From Mytilus trossulus (Eukaryota; Mollusca; Bivalvia; Mytilida; Mytilidae): DNA of 64,000 nt. The translations under genes and the position numbers were made by a program. This document shows positions 26,301 to 38,250 of the stretch, piece by piece (position 1 is the stretch's first letter; the number at the start of each line of letters is the position of its first letter). The notes beneath the pieces are model-generated. The model did not search any database and had not been told where the DNA came from. It saw nothing but the letters and a program-made list of their open reading frames with translations. The stretch is from the NCBI RefSeq assembly GCF_036588685.1, contig NC_086376.1, forward strand, positions 15,887,911 to 15,951,910. Direction: 5' to 3'.

Positions 26301-29066
26301 AAATAAAAAAATAAAAAGTTTTGAACCTTGAAATTGTCATTGTATACTATATATAAAAAGCAGTTGTACATTCTATGACAGTAACAAATTTATAAATTAC
26401 AACCAAGCAGGAATAACTTATGACCTAAGTACTATAAGATATAGTTTTATTAACTCACCTGGCCTGAAGGGCCAAGTGAGCTTTTCTCATCACTTGGCGT
26501 CCGTTGTCCGTCGTCGTTAACTTTTTACATTTTGAACTTCTTCTAGAGAACCACTGAATGGAATGAAATCAAACAAGGCATGAATGTTCCTTATGAGGTG
26601 CTGACCAAGTGTTGTTACTTTGTAGCCTATCCATCATCCAAGATGGCCGCCAGCGGGGGACTTAGTTTAAAATAGGACCCTATGGGAAATGCATACAAAT
26701 GACTTCTTTTAGAGAACCACTTAATGGAATGAAACCAAACATGGCACAAATGTTCCTTATAAGGTGCTGACCAAGTGTTGTTACTTTGTAGCTGATCCAT
26801 TATCCAAGATGGCCACCAGCTAGGGACACATTTTAACATTGGACCCTATGGGAAATGCATACAAATGACTTCCTTTAGAGAACAACTGAATGGAATGAAA
26901 CCAAACATGGCAAGAATGTTCCTTATGAGGTGCTGACCAAGTGTTGTTACTTTGTAGCTGATCCATCATCAAAGATGCCTGCCAGCAGGGGACTTAGTTT
27001 AACATAGGACCCTATAAGAAATACAAACAAATTTCTACTTTTAGAGAAACACTGAATGGAATGAACTCAAACATAGCATGAATGTTCCTTATGACATGCT
27101 GACCAAGTGTTGTTACTTTGTAGCCAATCCATCAACCAATGTGGCTTCCAGCAGGGGGCTTGGTTTAACATAGGACCCTATGGGAAAGACATACAAATGT
27201 CTTCTTTTAGAGAACCACTGAATTGAATGAAAGCAAACATAGCATAAATGTTCCTTTCTTAATGAGGTGCTGTTCAAGTGTTGTTTCTTTGTAGTCAAAT
27301 TTTATCTTTTTATTTAATTTCAAAACCCCAAGTAGAATCAGGTGAGTGATACAGGCTCTTGAGAGCCTCTAGTTGCAAATCTTGTACAAAAATGCTCATG
27401 TATTTTATATATATATTTTACTCTTATATTAATCATATGTAATTGTCTCATATCTTTTAGGCTAATGCTGCTAAGACAGGAGAAGCTTAACATCTAATAC
27501 ATATATATTTCTAAAGATTGGTGATGGTTGGTTGTTTTCTTTAAACTCTTGGCATGTTTAACCCCACTGCCTTTTTGTGCCTGTCAGAATTTTAATTCAT
27601 CTACATGTTTTGAAGTTTTGTTTGGTGTCCATTTTCACTGAACTAATACACAATTTTCTTTAGGGGCCAGCTGAATCAAGCCTCCTAGTTGGGGATTTTA
27701 TCACTGTGTTGAAGACACATTGGTGGCCTTCAGCTGTTGTCTGCTCTTTAGTCTAGTTGTTGTCTATTTGACACATTCCCCATTTCTTTTCTCAATTTCA
27801 AACTGTTGGAAAAAATATATTTAGCATTATGTTAACATTTATGAATTACAGAAAAGACAGCCTGCAATGATGAAGGATTTAGTGAATCAAGCTGTTAATA
27901 GTGAACATGCAGATGTGGAGAAAGAAATTGGTGTATTAAGTTGGACAAAACAGGACTTACAAAACTGGTTAAAACAAAATCAATTAGAATCGTAAGTTAC
28001 CTATGTAAATCTATTTGGATGGAGAGTTTTCTCATTGGCACTCATACAACATTTCTCTTTTACATTGATCAAAATAAATATGTTTTAGAAGTGCAGGTTT
28101 TCTTTGAATTTATCAAAAGTAAAAATAACAGGAATTTTATGTACTTCTGAAATTTTGATAATTGAGCAAATTTTGGATTACCCTATACTGCATAAATATT
28201 AAGTGCATTATCATTTAGTCAAAGTTATTCATTTTAAAAATCACACAACATAACTACCAGTACTAATTTTTGTCATATGTTTTATTTCTTAGGTTTTCTG
28301 GCCTTCATTCGCTGACCGGTGAACAAATTGGATTCTTGTACAAATTATTTAGAAGGGTAAGCTATATAAAAACATACAGTATAGTCACTTTATAGGTAAT
28401 GTAGAAAGGTGAGATATATAAAATTTACGGTATAAATTATTTAGAAGTGTAAGGACTTATGTCCATTCTTCAAAAATTCTAAAAATAAATGCATGCAATA
28501 ATTTCTGAATAAACAACAGATAAAATCTAAGCCACTAAACAGAACAATAATAACAAACAAACAAAAAATGAAAAATAAATGACCTGTAATTTGTAGTTTT
28601 AACAACATTTTAGACAAAAATGTGTACTGTACATATTTTTTACTGTAATGTTTACATTTATATCATTGTTGTCACTTTGTAAACACTTTAATGTTTGTTT
28701 CACTTATTGATCACAAGTTTCTTGGAACAAGGGAACTGTTAGCCTGTCACACATGTGATCTCTCTTTGTCCTGAACATGCATGCAATATTTGCCACTGGA
28801 CATTAGGCAACCAACATCTCTTGTTTAATTTTTATTAACTAGTAACAGGAAAAAAGATAGTACAGTCATTATCAATTCTCTGTTACAACATTCATGAATT
28901 TTTAGTGAAATCTTTAATTTTTTTATTTATACAGGCTCCAGATTTTTTCTACAAATGTTTGGAAGAAAAACTTGGATTGAAGTCTTTAGAAGATCTGATG
29001 AAATTTGACAAAGCTTTAGAAAAACTAAGCAGAGATCATCCAGATATTAACCAACTTCTTTTATGA
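11301..29066 (+). CDS. ARM-like, TIR and SAM-like domain protein (11 exons, 708 residues)
   Basis: Coding exons: 11301-11755, 12376-12631, 12898-13066, 13650-13996, 14690-14792, 15418-15530, 25198-25357, 26044-26231, 27852-27991, 28293-28356 and 28935-29066. All introns are GT-AG, all phases join, and the total is 2127 nt. An acceptor at 11279 suggests a 5' UTR exon upstream. The N-terminus MGAACSS fits N-myristoylation with palmitoylated Cys, so membrane attachment is likely. Residues of about 95-440 are helical and ARM/HEAT-like. The TIR domain spans roughly 466-575, with strand 'HIMISYQWS', BB-loop region 'VWIDVDFMEGS' and helix 'EAEYAFARDK'; Glu537 sits where NAD-cleaving TIRs such as SARM1 carry the catalytic Glu. 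Residues 628-700 are SAM-like ('SWTKQDLQNWLKQNQL'). SARM1 has ARM-SAM-SAM-TIR order, so this is a related layout, not an orthologue. The role is probably innate immune or cell-death signalling; NADase activity is inferred. The intron after exon 6 holds the 79-bp array. Confidence 0.9.
12065..12150 (+). repeat. Intronic repeat, copy 1 (pairs with 13383-13470)
   Basis: About 87 bp containing 'ATGCAAATTCCATTATTAAA' and 'AATAGCCGGTTAT', in the intron after exon 1. A similar copy lies in the intron after exon 3. Neighbouring intron sequence (11930-12240) has mussel-type 'CACGAAA.TT.GTA' fragments. Confidence 0.6.
13383..13541 (+). repeat. Intronic repeat, copy 2, followed by a 38-bp tandem duplication
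   Basis: 13383-13470 matches 12065-12150 with scattered changes. It runs into two perfect tandem copies of a 38-bp unit (13466-13503 and 13504-13541) containing 'AAAACAGTACAAGAAACCAT'. Confidence 0.7.
14285..14347. repeat. Short remnant of a GGCGGAT-type foldback element
   Basis: The ends 'GCAGTGGCAGATCCAGG' and 'GGTTGGATCTGCGACTG' are inverted. It lies in the intron after exon 4 of the TIR gene. Confidence 0.45.
15470..25066 (+). repeat. 79-bp tandem array built from the TIR exon 3' end and its 5' splice site
   Basis: About 120 head-to-tail copies, starting inside exon 6 itself (15470-15530 is the coding part of copy 1). Each unit contains the coding segment for HIMISYQWSNQKTILQ, then the donor CAG|GTCAGT, then 'TATCTCCCCTTACCCTGAAC'. 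Length variants exist: 80 bp with an extra C, shorter units ending 'CTCCTCTTACAAG', and units with a 4-bp TTAG insertion. The unit is not a multiple of three, and one recurring variant turns the Trp codon into a stop (TGG to TGA near 16683, 18492, 20368 and 23664), so the array is not a coding exon series. Marker variants repeat 1808 bp apart (16261/18069; 16581/18389; 17228/19036), showing a higher-order repeat of about 23 monomers. It lies wholly in the 9667-bp intron after exon 6, apart from the first copy. Confidence 0.95.
25136..25173 (+). repeat. Isolated partial copy of the 79-bp unit
   Basis: 'AAAACAAGAACATATCATGA' through 'TACCAGTGGAATAA' repeats the first half of the unit, 70 bp after the array ends and 25 bp before the acceptor of exon 7. 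It lacks the donor site. Confidence 0.8.
26450..27375 (+). mobile_element. Dispersed element with about five internal repeats of about 180 bp
   Basis: It starts near 'AACTCACCTGGCCTGAAGGG' and ends near 'CAGGCTCTTGAGAGCCTCTA', with about five tandem copies of a unit between. Each unit contains 'AGAGAACCACTGAATGGAAT', 'GTGCTGACCAAGTGTTGTTA' and 'TAGGACCCTATGGGAAATGC'. I recall such elements from oyster and mussel genomes. It sits in the intron after exon 8 of the TIR gene. There is no transposase frame. Confidence 0.75.
27490..27795 (+). repeat. Dispersed 3' module shared with the Penelope-like fragments
   Basis: It contains 'GCATGTTTAACCCCACTGCC', then 'GGGGCCAGCTGAATCAAGCC', then 'TTTGACACATTCCCCATTTC'. 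The same order recurs at 58195-58500 (plus), in part at 61285-61385, and its start, inverted, near 55010-55080. The copy at 58195 follows the end of a reverse transcriptase frame, so this is probably the 3' untranslated region of that retroelement. Confidence 0.65.
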
Positions 29067-32000
29067 TGAAATGAAACGAATAATCAACAGCTGCTGTTTC
29101 ATTCTAAAAGGGACATTTACTACTTTTGAGCACTTACTAAAGAAGGACAGAGTTAGGCTTTTAAGCCACTGGTTTATCTTCAGTAATTGGCTTATCCATG
29201 ACAATGTATAACTGCGCAAACACAAGTTGCCATTGATTTAAGTTTTGTCTTTCTTGAGTAAATCTACGATGATATTGTCTTTCTGTATTGGTGTTATCAA
29301 TCTGTATGGACTCTGTAATGTTTTTTTTTATGTTTTATGCAAGTTTATATTTTTACTAGACACAGGCTGTTAACAATCCTTAACCAATCAAAATTAATTA
29401 GAAGTGTTACAATTCACCCAAAATGCACTGAATTACAATAATTATAATCAAATGTACATACAGGAATTAAATATGTCTTGATATAAAAAACAACCAAATA
29501 GCTGCTATCATTTCTTGTGTGAAAAAAGTTCAAAGAAAAGAAAATCACATATCTGTAAATCAAATCAAATAATTTTATTGGTGTAAATTCCTATACAGAA
29601 ATGATACCAGCCGACATTTACAAAATACAGATACAAATACAAAAATAAACAAACAAACAGACAAAAGCAAAAAAAAAAAAAAAAACATATTTTCTCAATG
29701 ATAAGAGATACATATTTTATATTTACATTGCGTGGAGGTGTTATTCATACAAAATTATTAATTCAAGCTATTAACAATTAGCTTTAATACTATAAAAGTT
29801 CTTAACAACATTATGTTTGCTTTAAATGAATGTTCAAATCATACATATCGCTTATTCCAGCTACACTTACAGTACTAATGTCTGTATCATTACTTTTCAA
29901 AATGAAACTAAACTTATCTTGTTCACACATATTAGCAAAAGATGGAACTATATCTGTATCTTCACTCCTTTGATGTTTATATCAAAATGGTGTATATTAA
30001 ATGGACATCTATGAGAAAACCATGCAGATGGTGCTCCATGCAAAGTTGTTTGATTTTGATAAAACTTTGCTAACATGTTCAGATTGACCTTATATGAAAG
30101 TCATGGAAGTTTGAAGCCCTTACACTGCTGGTAACCATGGCAACGATAGGGATTTAGGGTATTTCCCAGTTTATTTATAGATGCATTTACTGAAATGCAT
30201 AGATTTCATGGATTTCTCAAATAGAAATAAATACTATAATACTTCTGAGTGTTTAAATACTTTAATATCACAGATAGGATGTGTATGAAGTATAAATCAC
30301 ATAATTTTATTAAACATAATGATATATATAGAAAATAAGGGCGTGGCAAAACACATAAAGTGATAAAAAATATGGCCTTTTCATCAAATCACACTAAAAT
30401 AGACACTACAGCCCAAAAGTCGCTTTAATTTACCCTAAATTTCAGACATACATTGCATTTTCTTTGGTTCAAAATATTTTGAAGGGATTTCGGTTGCAAA
30501 TTAATTTTATAGATTTTATTGATCATTTAGATAGCCTCCCCCCTTTTTTTTGGGTATTTTTGCAATAAATTGAGGAAAGTCTCATATTTCAATTAAACCA
30601 AGCATTCAAAAATAAATACTTGAATTATACAGATTGTATTATGCAAAATAGGTAATTCAAATAGAAAATTCAAAGTGAAATGGATTTTTGTGTCACAAAC
30701 AATAGTAAGCATCAGGCTTAAAACAGGGGGGAGCTGCCAAAGACAAATTCTTTTTGGTATTTTTTTTATTCCAAATTCCTTCAGTACACTTGTCCTTATT
30801 ACTTTAAAGAGTAAAATCCTTTCATTTCTTCCTAGTAATCCTATTTTGGTTATTGCAGCCTGCTAATTACTAAAGTTTTATTCTGGTTACTCAAAAATGA
30901 TATGAAATTTAATGTCAAGTTCATCATATTAAAAAATCTTAAGTATTGACATTCAGAATATGTGTTCTACAGGTAAACAAGATAAGACAGTTGCAACCTT
31001 TTACTTGCATGCTGTTAACAATATAAGTCATTTTGATCATGAGTACCTGAGACAGTGATGATAAAATCTGAATTTCTATTGTACAAAGGGAGATAATCCA
31101 ATAAAAATGTCGTTTTTTTTAAACCTTAAAATTGCATGTACATATTTATTTAAACTAACATACGCTTCATCAATTTAATAAAATACAAATATATCTCTAT
31201 TAGGTTATCTGGTGAGAAAGTTAATATTGCAGTTGAGCATATACTATTCGTTTGCTTTTGTTGTAGTACTGTCTTAAATTCTCCTCGAAAAATGTCTAAA
31301 TTCCTTTTAGCATTGATATATTTATAAATATTTCAATCTGTTTAAATGATCAGAAATGTTATTTTATTTATACCATTAGTATTATATTTAACAATCAATG
31401 TAGATGATACAATAACACAAAATGATGCTTAAATGCAAGAATAAAATTACTATAAACATACATAAAAGTTAATTCAAATTGACTTAGCAGCACAAGACAA
31501 TTGTTGCATTAGGTATAAAATTTAGGGACATATTAAATTATTTCCATACTATCTGATAAAGATTTACATACATGTAACTACATGAACTACGAAAGGTAAT
31601 TTACTAACAATTCAATCAATAAAACTAGTTAGTCAATCTAAGTAACAAATTCTGACAAATGAAAATATTATAATGTTTATCAAATGGCCAAGTACAACCG
31701 TAATCTTCTTGATTGTCTTCAATATTGATGACCTTTTAATGCAGAAGTAATTTTCAGACTTCTTCTTTGCTGATGAGAAAGCCATTCTAATGGTGAGACA
31801 GTGAGAACACTCTAAGTCCTTGCAAATGTCTCTCTCTTCTCATTTGTGTTGCAACTGTGTGTTGACTTGGTTGTTGGTAAGACTTCGGCGAGATTCACAT
31901 TGCTGTTTATTTCTTTTTTCAAAGCATATCCATGAGTTCCATTTCAATTTATTTTTATTTGAGCTTGCAATTTTTTAACACCAACAGGAAAAATCAAAGA

Positions 32001-32500
32001 CAGATCAGAGCCTTATTCAAGAATCCGTAATACTATCCAAGTTTTTCTTCATCATAAACATGTTTATCAACAAAAATGTGTCCCAGCAATCAGTCTTGTT
32101 TCATGAACTCCAGTTATTTTTGGATCACCAAATGTCTAAAAAATAATAAGAAAACAATTGTTATCCATTAAATGATTGAAATTTCCTAAAAAAGAAATTA
32201 ATTATTAACTTGGTCTTAGTGTAAATGTGTTTCGATTATCACAACTCTGACATTCCAGTACATAGAATAAGAAATAGAGTAAACTAGCTAAATAGCTGCA
32301 GCAAACTTAATTTTAATGAAGTTAACTTTGCAGATTTCATCTTGTATTTAATTAATGACATTATGACAACACAAAAATAGGGAGATGAGTATTGAATACA
32401 AATGAGACAAATATACACAAAATATCAAATGAAATGAATGTAAGTCCCCTGTACAACCTTCAACAATGAGATTTAAACAGCTCAAGTACATTACAACGCA
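29067..32500. other. 3' flank of the TIR gene, no gene seen
   Basis: AT-rich. 29570-29690 has a repeat-like stretch ending in (AAACA)n and an A-run, and 30530-30550 a C/T-run. The TIR gene's 3' UTR must lie at the left end; an ATTAAA near 29465 is one possible poly(A) signal. No coding exon is supported on either strand. Confidence 0.5.
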
Positions 32501-32559
32501 GAGATTGCACCTTAATGAGGTTGGTGGTGTTTGTATACCAAATATAGTTGACTAATGCA

Positions 32560-33260
32560 TAAAGTATTAGCCAAAATAGACCATAACTCAAAAACTTAAC
32601 TTTGACCACTGAATCATAAAAATGAGGTCAAGGTCAGATGACACCTGTCAGCTAGACATGTACACCTTACAATCATTCCATACAACAAATATAGTAGACC
32701 TATTGCATATAGTATAAGAAAAACAGACCAAAACACAAAAACTTAACTATAACCACTGAACCATGAAAATGAGGTCAAGGTCAGATGACACCTGCCAGTT
32801 GGCACCTTACAGTCCTTCCATACACTGAATATACTAGCCCTATTGCTTATAGTATCTCAGATATGGACTTGACCACCAAAACTTAACCTTGTTCACTGAC
32901 CATGAAATGAGGTTGAGGTCAAGTGAAAACTGTATGATGGGCATGAGTACCTTGCAAGGTACCCACATACCAAATATAGTTATCCAATTACTTATGATAA
33001 GAGAGAATTAAACAATACAAAAATTCTTAAATTTTTTTTCAAGTGGTCTCTGAACCATGAAAATGAGGTCAAGGACATTGGACATGTGACCGATGGAAAG
33101 TTCGTAACATGAGGCATCTATATACAAAGTATGAAGCATCCAGGTCTTCTACCTTCTAAAATATAAAGCTTTTAAGAAGTTAGCTAACGCCGACGCCGGA
33201 TCACTATCCCTATGTCAAGCTTTCTGCAACAAAAGGTGCAGGCTTGACAAAAAAATCAAA
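32560..33260 (+). repeat. Dispersed repeat with four internal tandem copies
   Basis: Repeated blocks carry 'CCATGAAAATGAGGTCAAGG', 'TTCCATACA..AAATATAGT' and 'CCTATTGCATATAGTAT'. It ends with 'AGCTAACGCCGACGCCGGAT' and 'CAAAAGGTGCAGGCTTGACA'. A more diverged relative spans 39830-40990. Confidence 0.7.
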
Positions 33261-36200
33261 CTAAGTTTAGTTCTGAATCCCTTATACCTTGATGTGGTTC
33301 AATTTAAAGCTTTTAAGACATGCCCGAAATTAGAAAAATACGACTACAATGCACTGTTTAATTTTGCATAATATCAAAGAACACCAATTATTCCATTGTT
33401 TTATCAAATCAAGTTTAACTTTATTTAGATTTGAACATATTTTATTTGCTCAAAGCAAAAAAGCATCAGCCACAAGTAAAACATACTTAAAGTTTAACTT
33501 TGGACGCTTTTGACCCTATAGCTGATATGGATCATTTAAAAACAAGCCAAAACATTTGAAATTTGTAAAACAATAAGCATTGAAAACAAATATATAATTT
33601 ATTTTACAGCTAAATTCCAAAGGCATGTAAATCTAAGAATTTGGTTAGCTTGCATGGTTTGTTTGTATATTGTACAATTACAATTGGCATAACGTCTAAT
33701 CAAATTTAAAAGTGCTCTTCAAGAAGATATCAACATTAATTACAAAGCTTGAATTAATATATATACAACGGAGCAAGCAAACCTTCCAAAGTTTTACTCT
33801 ACATGCAGTAGGAAAATAGCTGTAATAATGCTTAAAGTGCTTTTTCAAAAATGAAAAATACAAATGTAGTCTTCAGGTTTACAATATACAAATGTATGCA
33901 TGTATACTATAAATGAGAATCTGTCAAGCTGACAAGAACATATATATTTTTTTCTAGGTTTAATTCTAATAAAGAAAACAATTTCAATATGATGAGTAAT
34001 GAAAATTTTGTTGTGTAAATTGTACTGATATGGCCTTTACATGCCTTAATTGATTATAAAATAAGAATTTGAGTGTTATGTGTGTTATTTTTACTTTTTG
34101 TTTACCAGATTCAACTTTTAAAATTGAAGGGTTAATCTTATTTCTGAACATTTATCATGTTTTTACAATAATAAATGTAACTGGTCAATTTCCAATTTCT
34201 ATATATGATTATATTTCACAAATAATGCCACAACACAGGTCATATTTGCTGTCTATTTAGTAGTCTCTTGTTATGACTTGTTTGATTCATTTTTTTATCA
34301 ATTATATCATATATTTACCTATATGATCTCCTATCATACATGTATCTGCTTTCTTTTTTATATTTTTTTTTGCTTTTCCATCTTCAACATTAACCTGTTG
34401 ATAAGAAATAAAATATTGTATATTTGTGCATTTGCATGATCAGTACAGTGAGTTACATCTACATGTATATGTACATTGTAAATTGAGTTGGCTTTATAAA
34501 ATAATGCATTGGATCATTGAAAAAAAGTTTTGTAGATATGATAATTAATCTGTGTAAATGTCATAAATGCTACGATATCAATCACACCATCAAGTAATTC
34601 ATTTCTTCAGTATTGTCATTTTGAATTTGTATTATCTGAGTAATCTGTAATGTTATAATCTCATGTTGCCCGTTCTGTGCCCTTTAATTTGGATTAGTTT
34701 GTAAGCATATTCTATTCTGATTCTATCTTATTAACTGATAGAAGTAAATACATGTACAAGTTCTTTTCCCATGTTTATAACTGTGATACATGACCTTCAC
34801 TTCGAAAATATAAAGAAAAAGATTCACAGTAACAAATATTTAGAGAGAAAAAAAACAAGCTCATAGTCTGTAAAACATGTTTTTGAGTTTGAGAACCATA
34901 TATTGAATCAATCTAGTTGCATTGTACAAAGTAGTATCGGCGGAGGAATGAATAAAGAAAGGAAATTCACAACTCTTCCGGAGCTATATTGTGACTTGAA
35001 CAGTGTTTTATCAAAACCTTACAAAAATCTTTAGGTAAGGGATAAAAATAATGGTAGGTAAGGGTAGTGCGGTTAACACACATACTTTTTAGTTGGCCTA
35101 AATGTACAGTAGTTTTCGTTATGTTTTTGTACATTAATTTGTACGTGTTTCTTGTTATTCCTTTTTAGACCATTGGTTTTCCTGTTCAAAGGGTTTTACA
35201 CTAGTAATTTTGGGGTCCTTTATCATTTTTATTGCTTGTTGTTCCGTGTGAGGCAAGGCTCTGTATTGAAGGCCGTACATTGACCTATAATGGTTTACTT
35301 TTATAAATTGTTATTTGGATGAATACATGTAGGCACTCATACCACATCTTCCTATATCTATCTACTGAATGTTTACTATTTCAATGGGTTATATTTAAAA
35401 ACAGGGATTTGAAGCAACCATTAATTTTGAATTAGGAGAAAAAAACCTGAGTCAACTGACTCTTATTGACAATTTGGAAAACAAACTCAGGGCGAAATTT
35501 GTAATCGAATATATCTTTTACCATGATTATGATAATTTTCAGAAGAATTCTAAATCATTATAAATGTATGTCAATGAAAATTAAATCAGTGTTTGCTTCC
35601 AGAAAATTATGTAAATAACACCCCCCCCCCCCTTTTTCTCCCAAAGACAAATGGTCAATGCTCTTCTTCCTATATTTATGAGTTGATGTGATGTTTCTAA
35701 AGTAGGTCTTTTTATGGTGTCAAATTGCTTTTTCTAACCAAAAGAAATAAATAACAAACTTACCAGAACCAAATGAAACTGAAAGTTTTGCCTACGAATT
35801 TCCGTTGCTAGATTTGCAAGGGTCATGAAAGGATGACATCAACTCATTTTGTCTTCTTGTCCACTGCAATCCAACCTCTGTCCATGTTTGCAGCATATGC
35901 ATTTAAAATTATGTTATGTGAGTCTGAAACCTAGACATGATTATCAGATAGTGAGTCTAGCCTCATGTCATGTCTAGACTATCTGATCAGGATCAGACTT
36001 ATTCCAATGACAGTTGGAATGTCTTGGCCACATGGTTTACTATGTTTTTGTTACACTCTTTCAATGAAAATAAGTTTTTGGCTACACCATATTCATCAAA
36101 AATACCATTATTTTCTATCCTTTTGCACATTTGTTGATTTCCCTCCTTCTGTTATTGACAATAAATCTACCTTTTATTGTGAAGAGTTTTACAAAGGGAG

Positions 36201-37376
36201 ATAATTTTAGGTATATTTTTCAGTTTTTCATCATTTATTTAAATAAGCTTATATCAATTTGCAATGAAAATCCCGTTAAGGAATAGTAGTTTGAAGTGAA
36301 CCATAACGTTTACCAAAATATTGTTTCAATTTGAGTGACTTTTGAGGTTTTATGGACATTTTCAGTACAGGCTGGATTCAAATTCTAGAAAAACACATTT
36401 ATGTCAATAAAAATAAAAACAAAAGTAAAGGTTGAAATAAGATAAAAATTACAGTTTATTTTAGCAGAAAGTCTGAATTTTAAGGTAAAACTGTTTTTTT
36501 TGTCATATAATACTTTGAACTATTCAAAAAAAAAAAAAAAAAAATGTCCATTTTCAACAACATTTTTCAGCAAATTTGGTACTTTAATAGAATTGCCCTG
36601 TATTCACATATTTTGAGATAAATTGTCATTTTTTATACATAGAACTATTAGATGTACTTAGTACTTTACTAGGAACCCAAAATCAGCTGAAAACTCCACA
36701 ACCCCTTTCATAATTTATTTTGGATTTTGCATGGTTTTCTCGTAGACATCCATTTAAACATCTAGATACATAAATATCATGATAGATGCCAAAAACATAT
36801 TCTAGTATAATATGGTAATATTCACCTTTAGTATAATATATTCAGCGATAGCCCTCACCACCAAGAAGGCTATTGTTAATGTTTTTGTAAATGCATGAAT
36901 ACGTATAATGGTCTTCAAGTAAAAAAAATGTACAACTTTACTAAATGCCAAACTACGCAAATAAATACCCCAAAAAATGTAAATATGATACAAAATGTTG
37001 TCTATGAAAATACATGTACAAAAATTACTCGATTCTGGGGTTACCTGAAGAATTGACACATAGAAAATTTTGCCAAATAAAATATTTGGAATAAAAACAT
37101 TTACAAATCTGACAAGAATCAAAGACTTACAATATAATATGTGTAAGTAAAAGCTGTCAAATACATGTACCCTTTATACCATGAGAAAGTATAAAATGTA
37201 ATTGTAGGAGCTACAGTAGCATAAAGACTCTCCTCTCCAGAATAATTAAACATTATAAAAGTGCTTTTTTTAAAAGATTAAATATTAATTTTCTTGTACA
37301 TTGTAAAAGAAATATTTGTAAATTGGTGAAACATATGTTAAAGATAAAACAGCTCAATACAGGATTAACTAAGAAT
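33261..37376. other. Intergenic stretch, no gene seen
   Basis: Low-complexity AT-rich DNA. It includes a SINE-like tail at 35225-35365 ('GAAGGCCGTACATTGACCTA' to 'CTCATACCACATCTTCCTAT'), a C-run at 35622-35633, a hairpin near 35945-35990 and an A-run near 36528. No open frame shows coding character. Confidence 0.45.
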
Positions 37377-37702
37377 GTGTATTTATAGTCCAAGATTACT
37401 CTGACGTCCAACGGCTGAATCGATGGGTCACTGTGAAAACTGTCTCAATATGAGAAAAAAAGGGTGGCAGGTAAATGATACTTACATAAATGAAGAGATA
37501 AACGAAAAATGAACAAATTGATACCCGATTTAAATAATTCCATGGCCATTAGTTGGCACCAGAAGTGAGGAAGCAGCACATCTAATTTGGATAGGCAAAT
37601 ATCCACTTTTTGATATGGGACGAGCTCCGATGTTCCATGGCCCTTGTTTGTCTGGCAAAACAGCCGTTGGACGTTAGAGTAATCTCAGAATAGTGTATTT
37701 AT
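37377..37702. mobile_element. Small inverted-repeat element with 10-bp target duplication
   Basis: Inverted termini at 37393-37417 and 37661-37685 match at 24 of 25 positions (core 'ACTCTGACGTCCAACGGCTG'). Direct repeats GTGTATTTAT lie outside at 37377-37386 and 37693-37702 and look like the target-site duplication. The body of about 306 bp has no coding frame, so the element is non-autonomous. Confidence 0.85.
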
Positions 37703-38250
37703 TAAGCAACTAATTTTTGACAATTGCTGTTTTGCTGTATATGACCTAATGATTTGATTTTAAGACTGTGATAAATCTCCGTCCAAGTATATATATGGCC
37801 AGTTTTTTAAACATTTATTTACATATACATGGTTGTTTATGTAATTTTTTCTTGTAAAGAATGGGAGATAACTCTATTTATTTTATTTGACTTTTATCTA
37901 TTTATGGTAAATTAGGCCTTTCTTCTTGATTGTTTTCTTGTTATCTGTTGGTAGAGAACATTAGACTAGATTATAAAAAAAAATTGTTAACCCTAAAATG
38001 TTGATTTCAAGTTTTTCTATAACAGGTGCATACAACAAAGTCTCTGTGATCTTTTCAAGGTATATTGTATTAAAACTTCTGTACTATCAAGAATAAATAT
38101 CTTTTCTGTACCTTAATTTTAATGATGTTGTTAATAAATTCTTAATTTAATAGATATGTGTGCAAAATTTAAAAAAAAAATTTATTGTGTAAGTAAATTA
38201 ATTTTGTAACCAAATGATGTTCATGCCAACATTGCTGATACCACTATAAC

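Noticed and set aside
26627-27298. Minus-strand open frames with repeated His/Trp-rich peptide.
   Set aside because: They reflect the repeated unit of about 180 bp of the dispersed element in the intron.
36802-37122. Minus-strand frame of 106 codons as a possible membrane protein.
   Set aside because: It is hydrophobic because of AT-rich composition, with no conserved motif, no splice support and no relation to neighbours.
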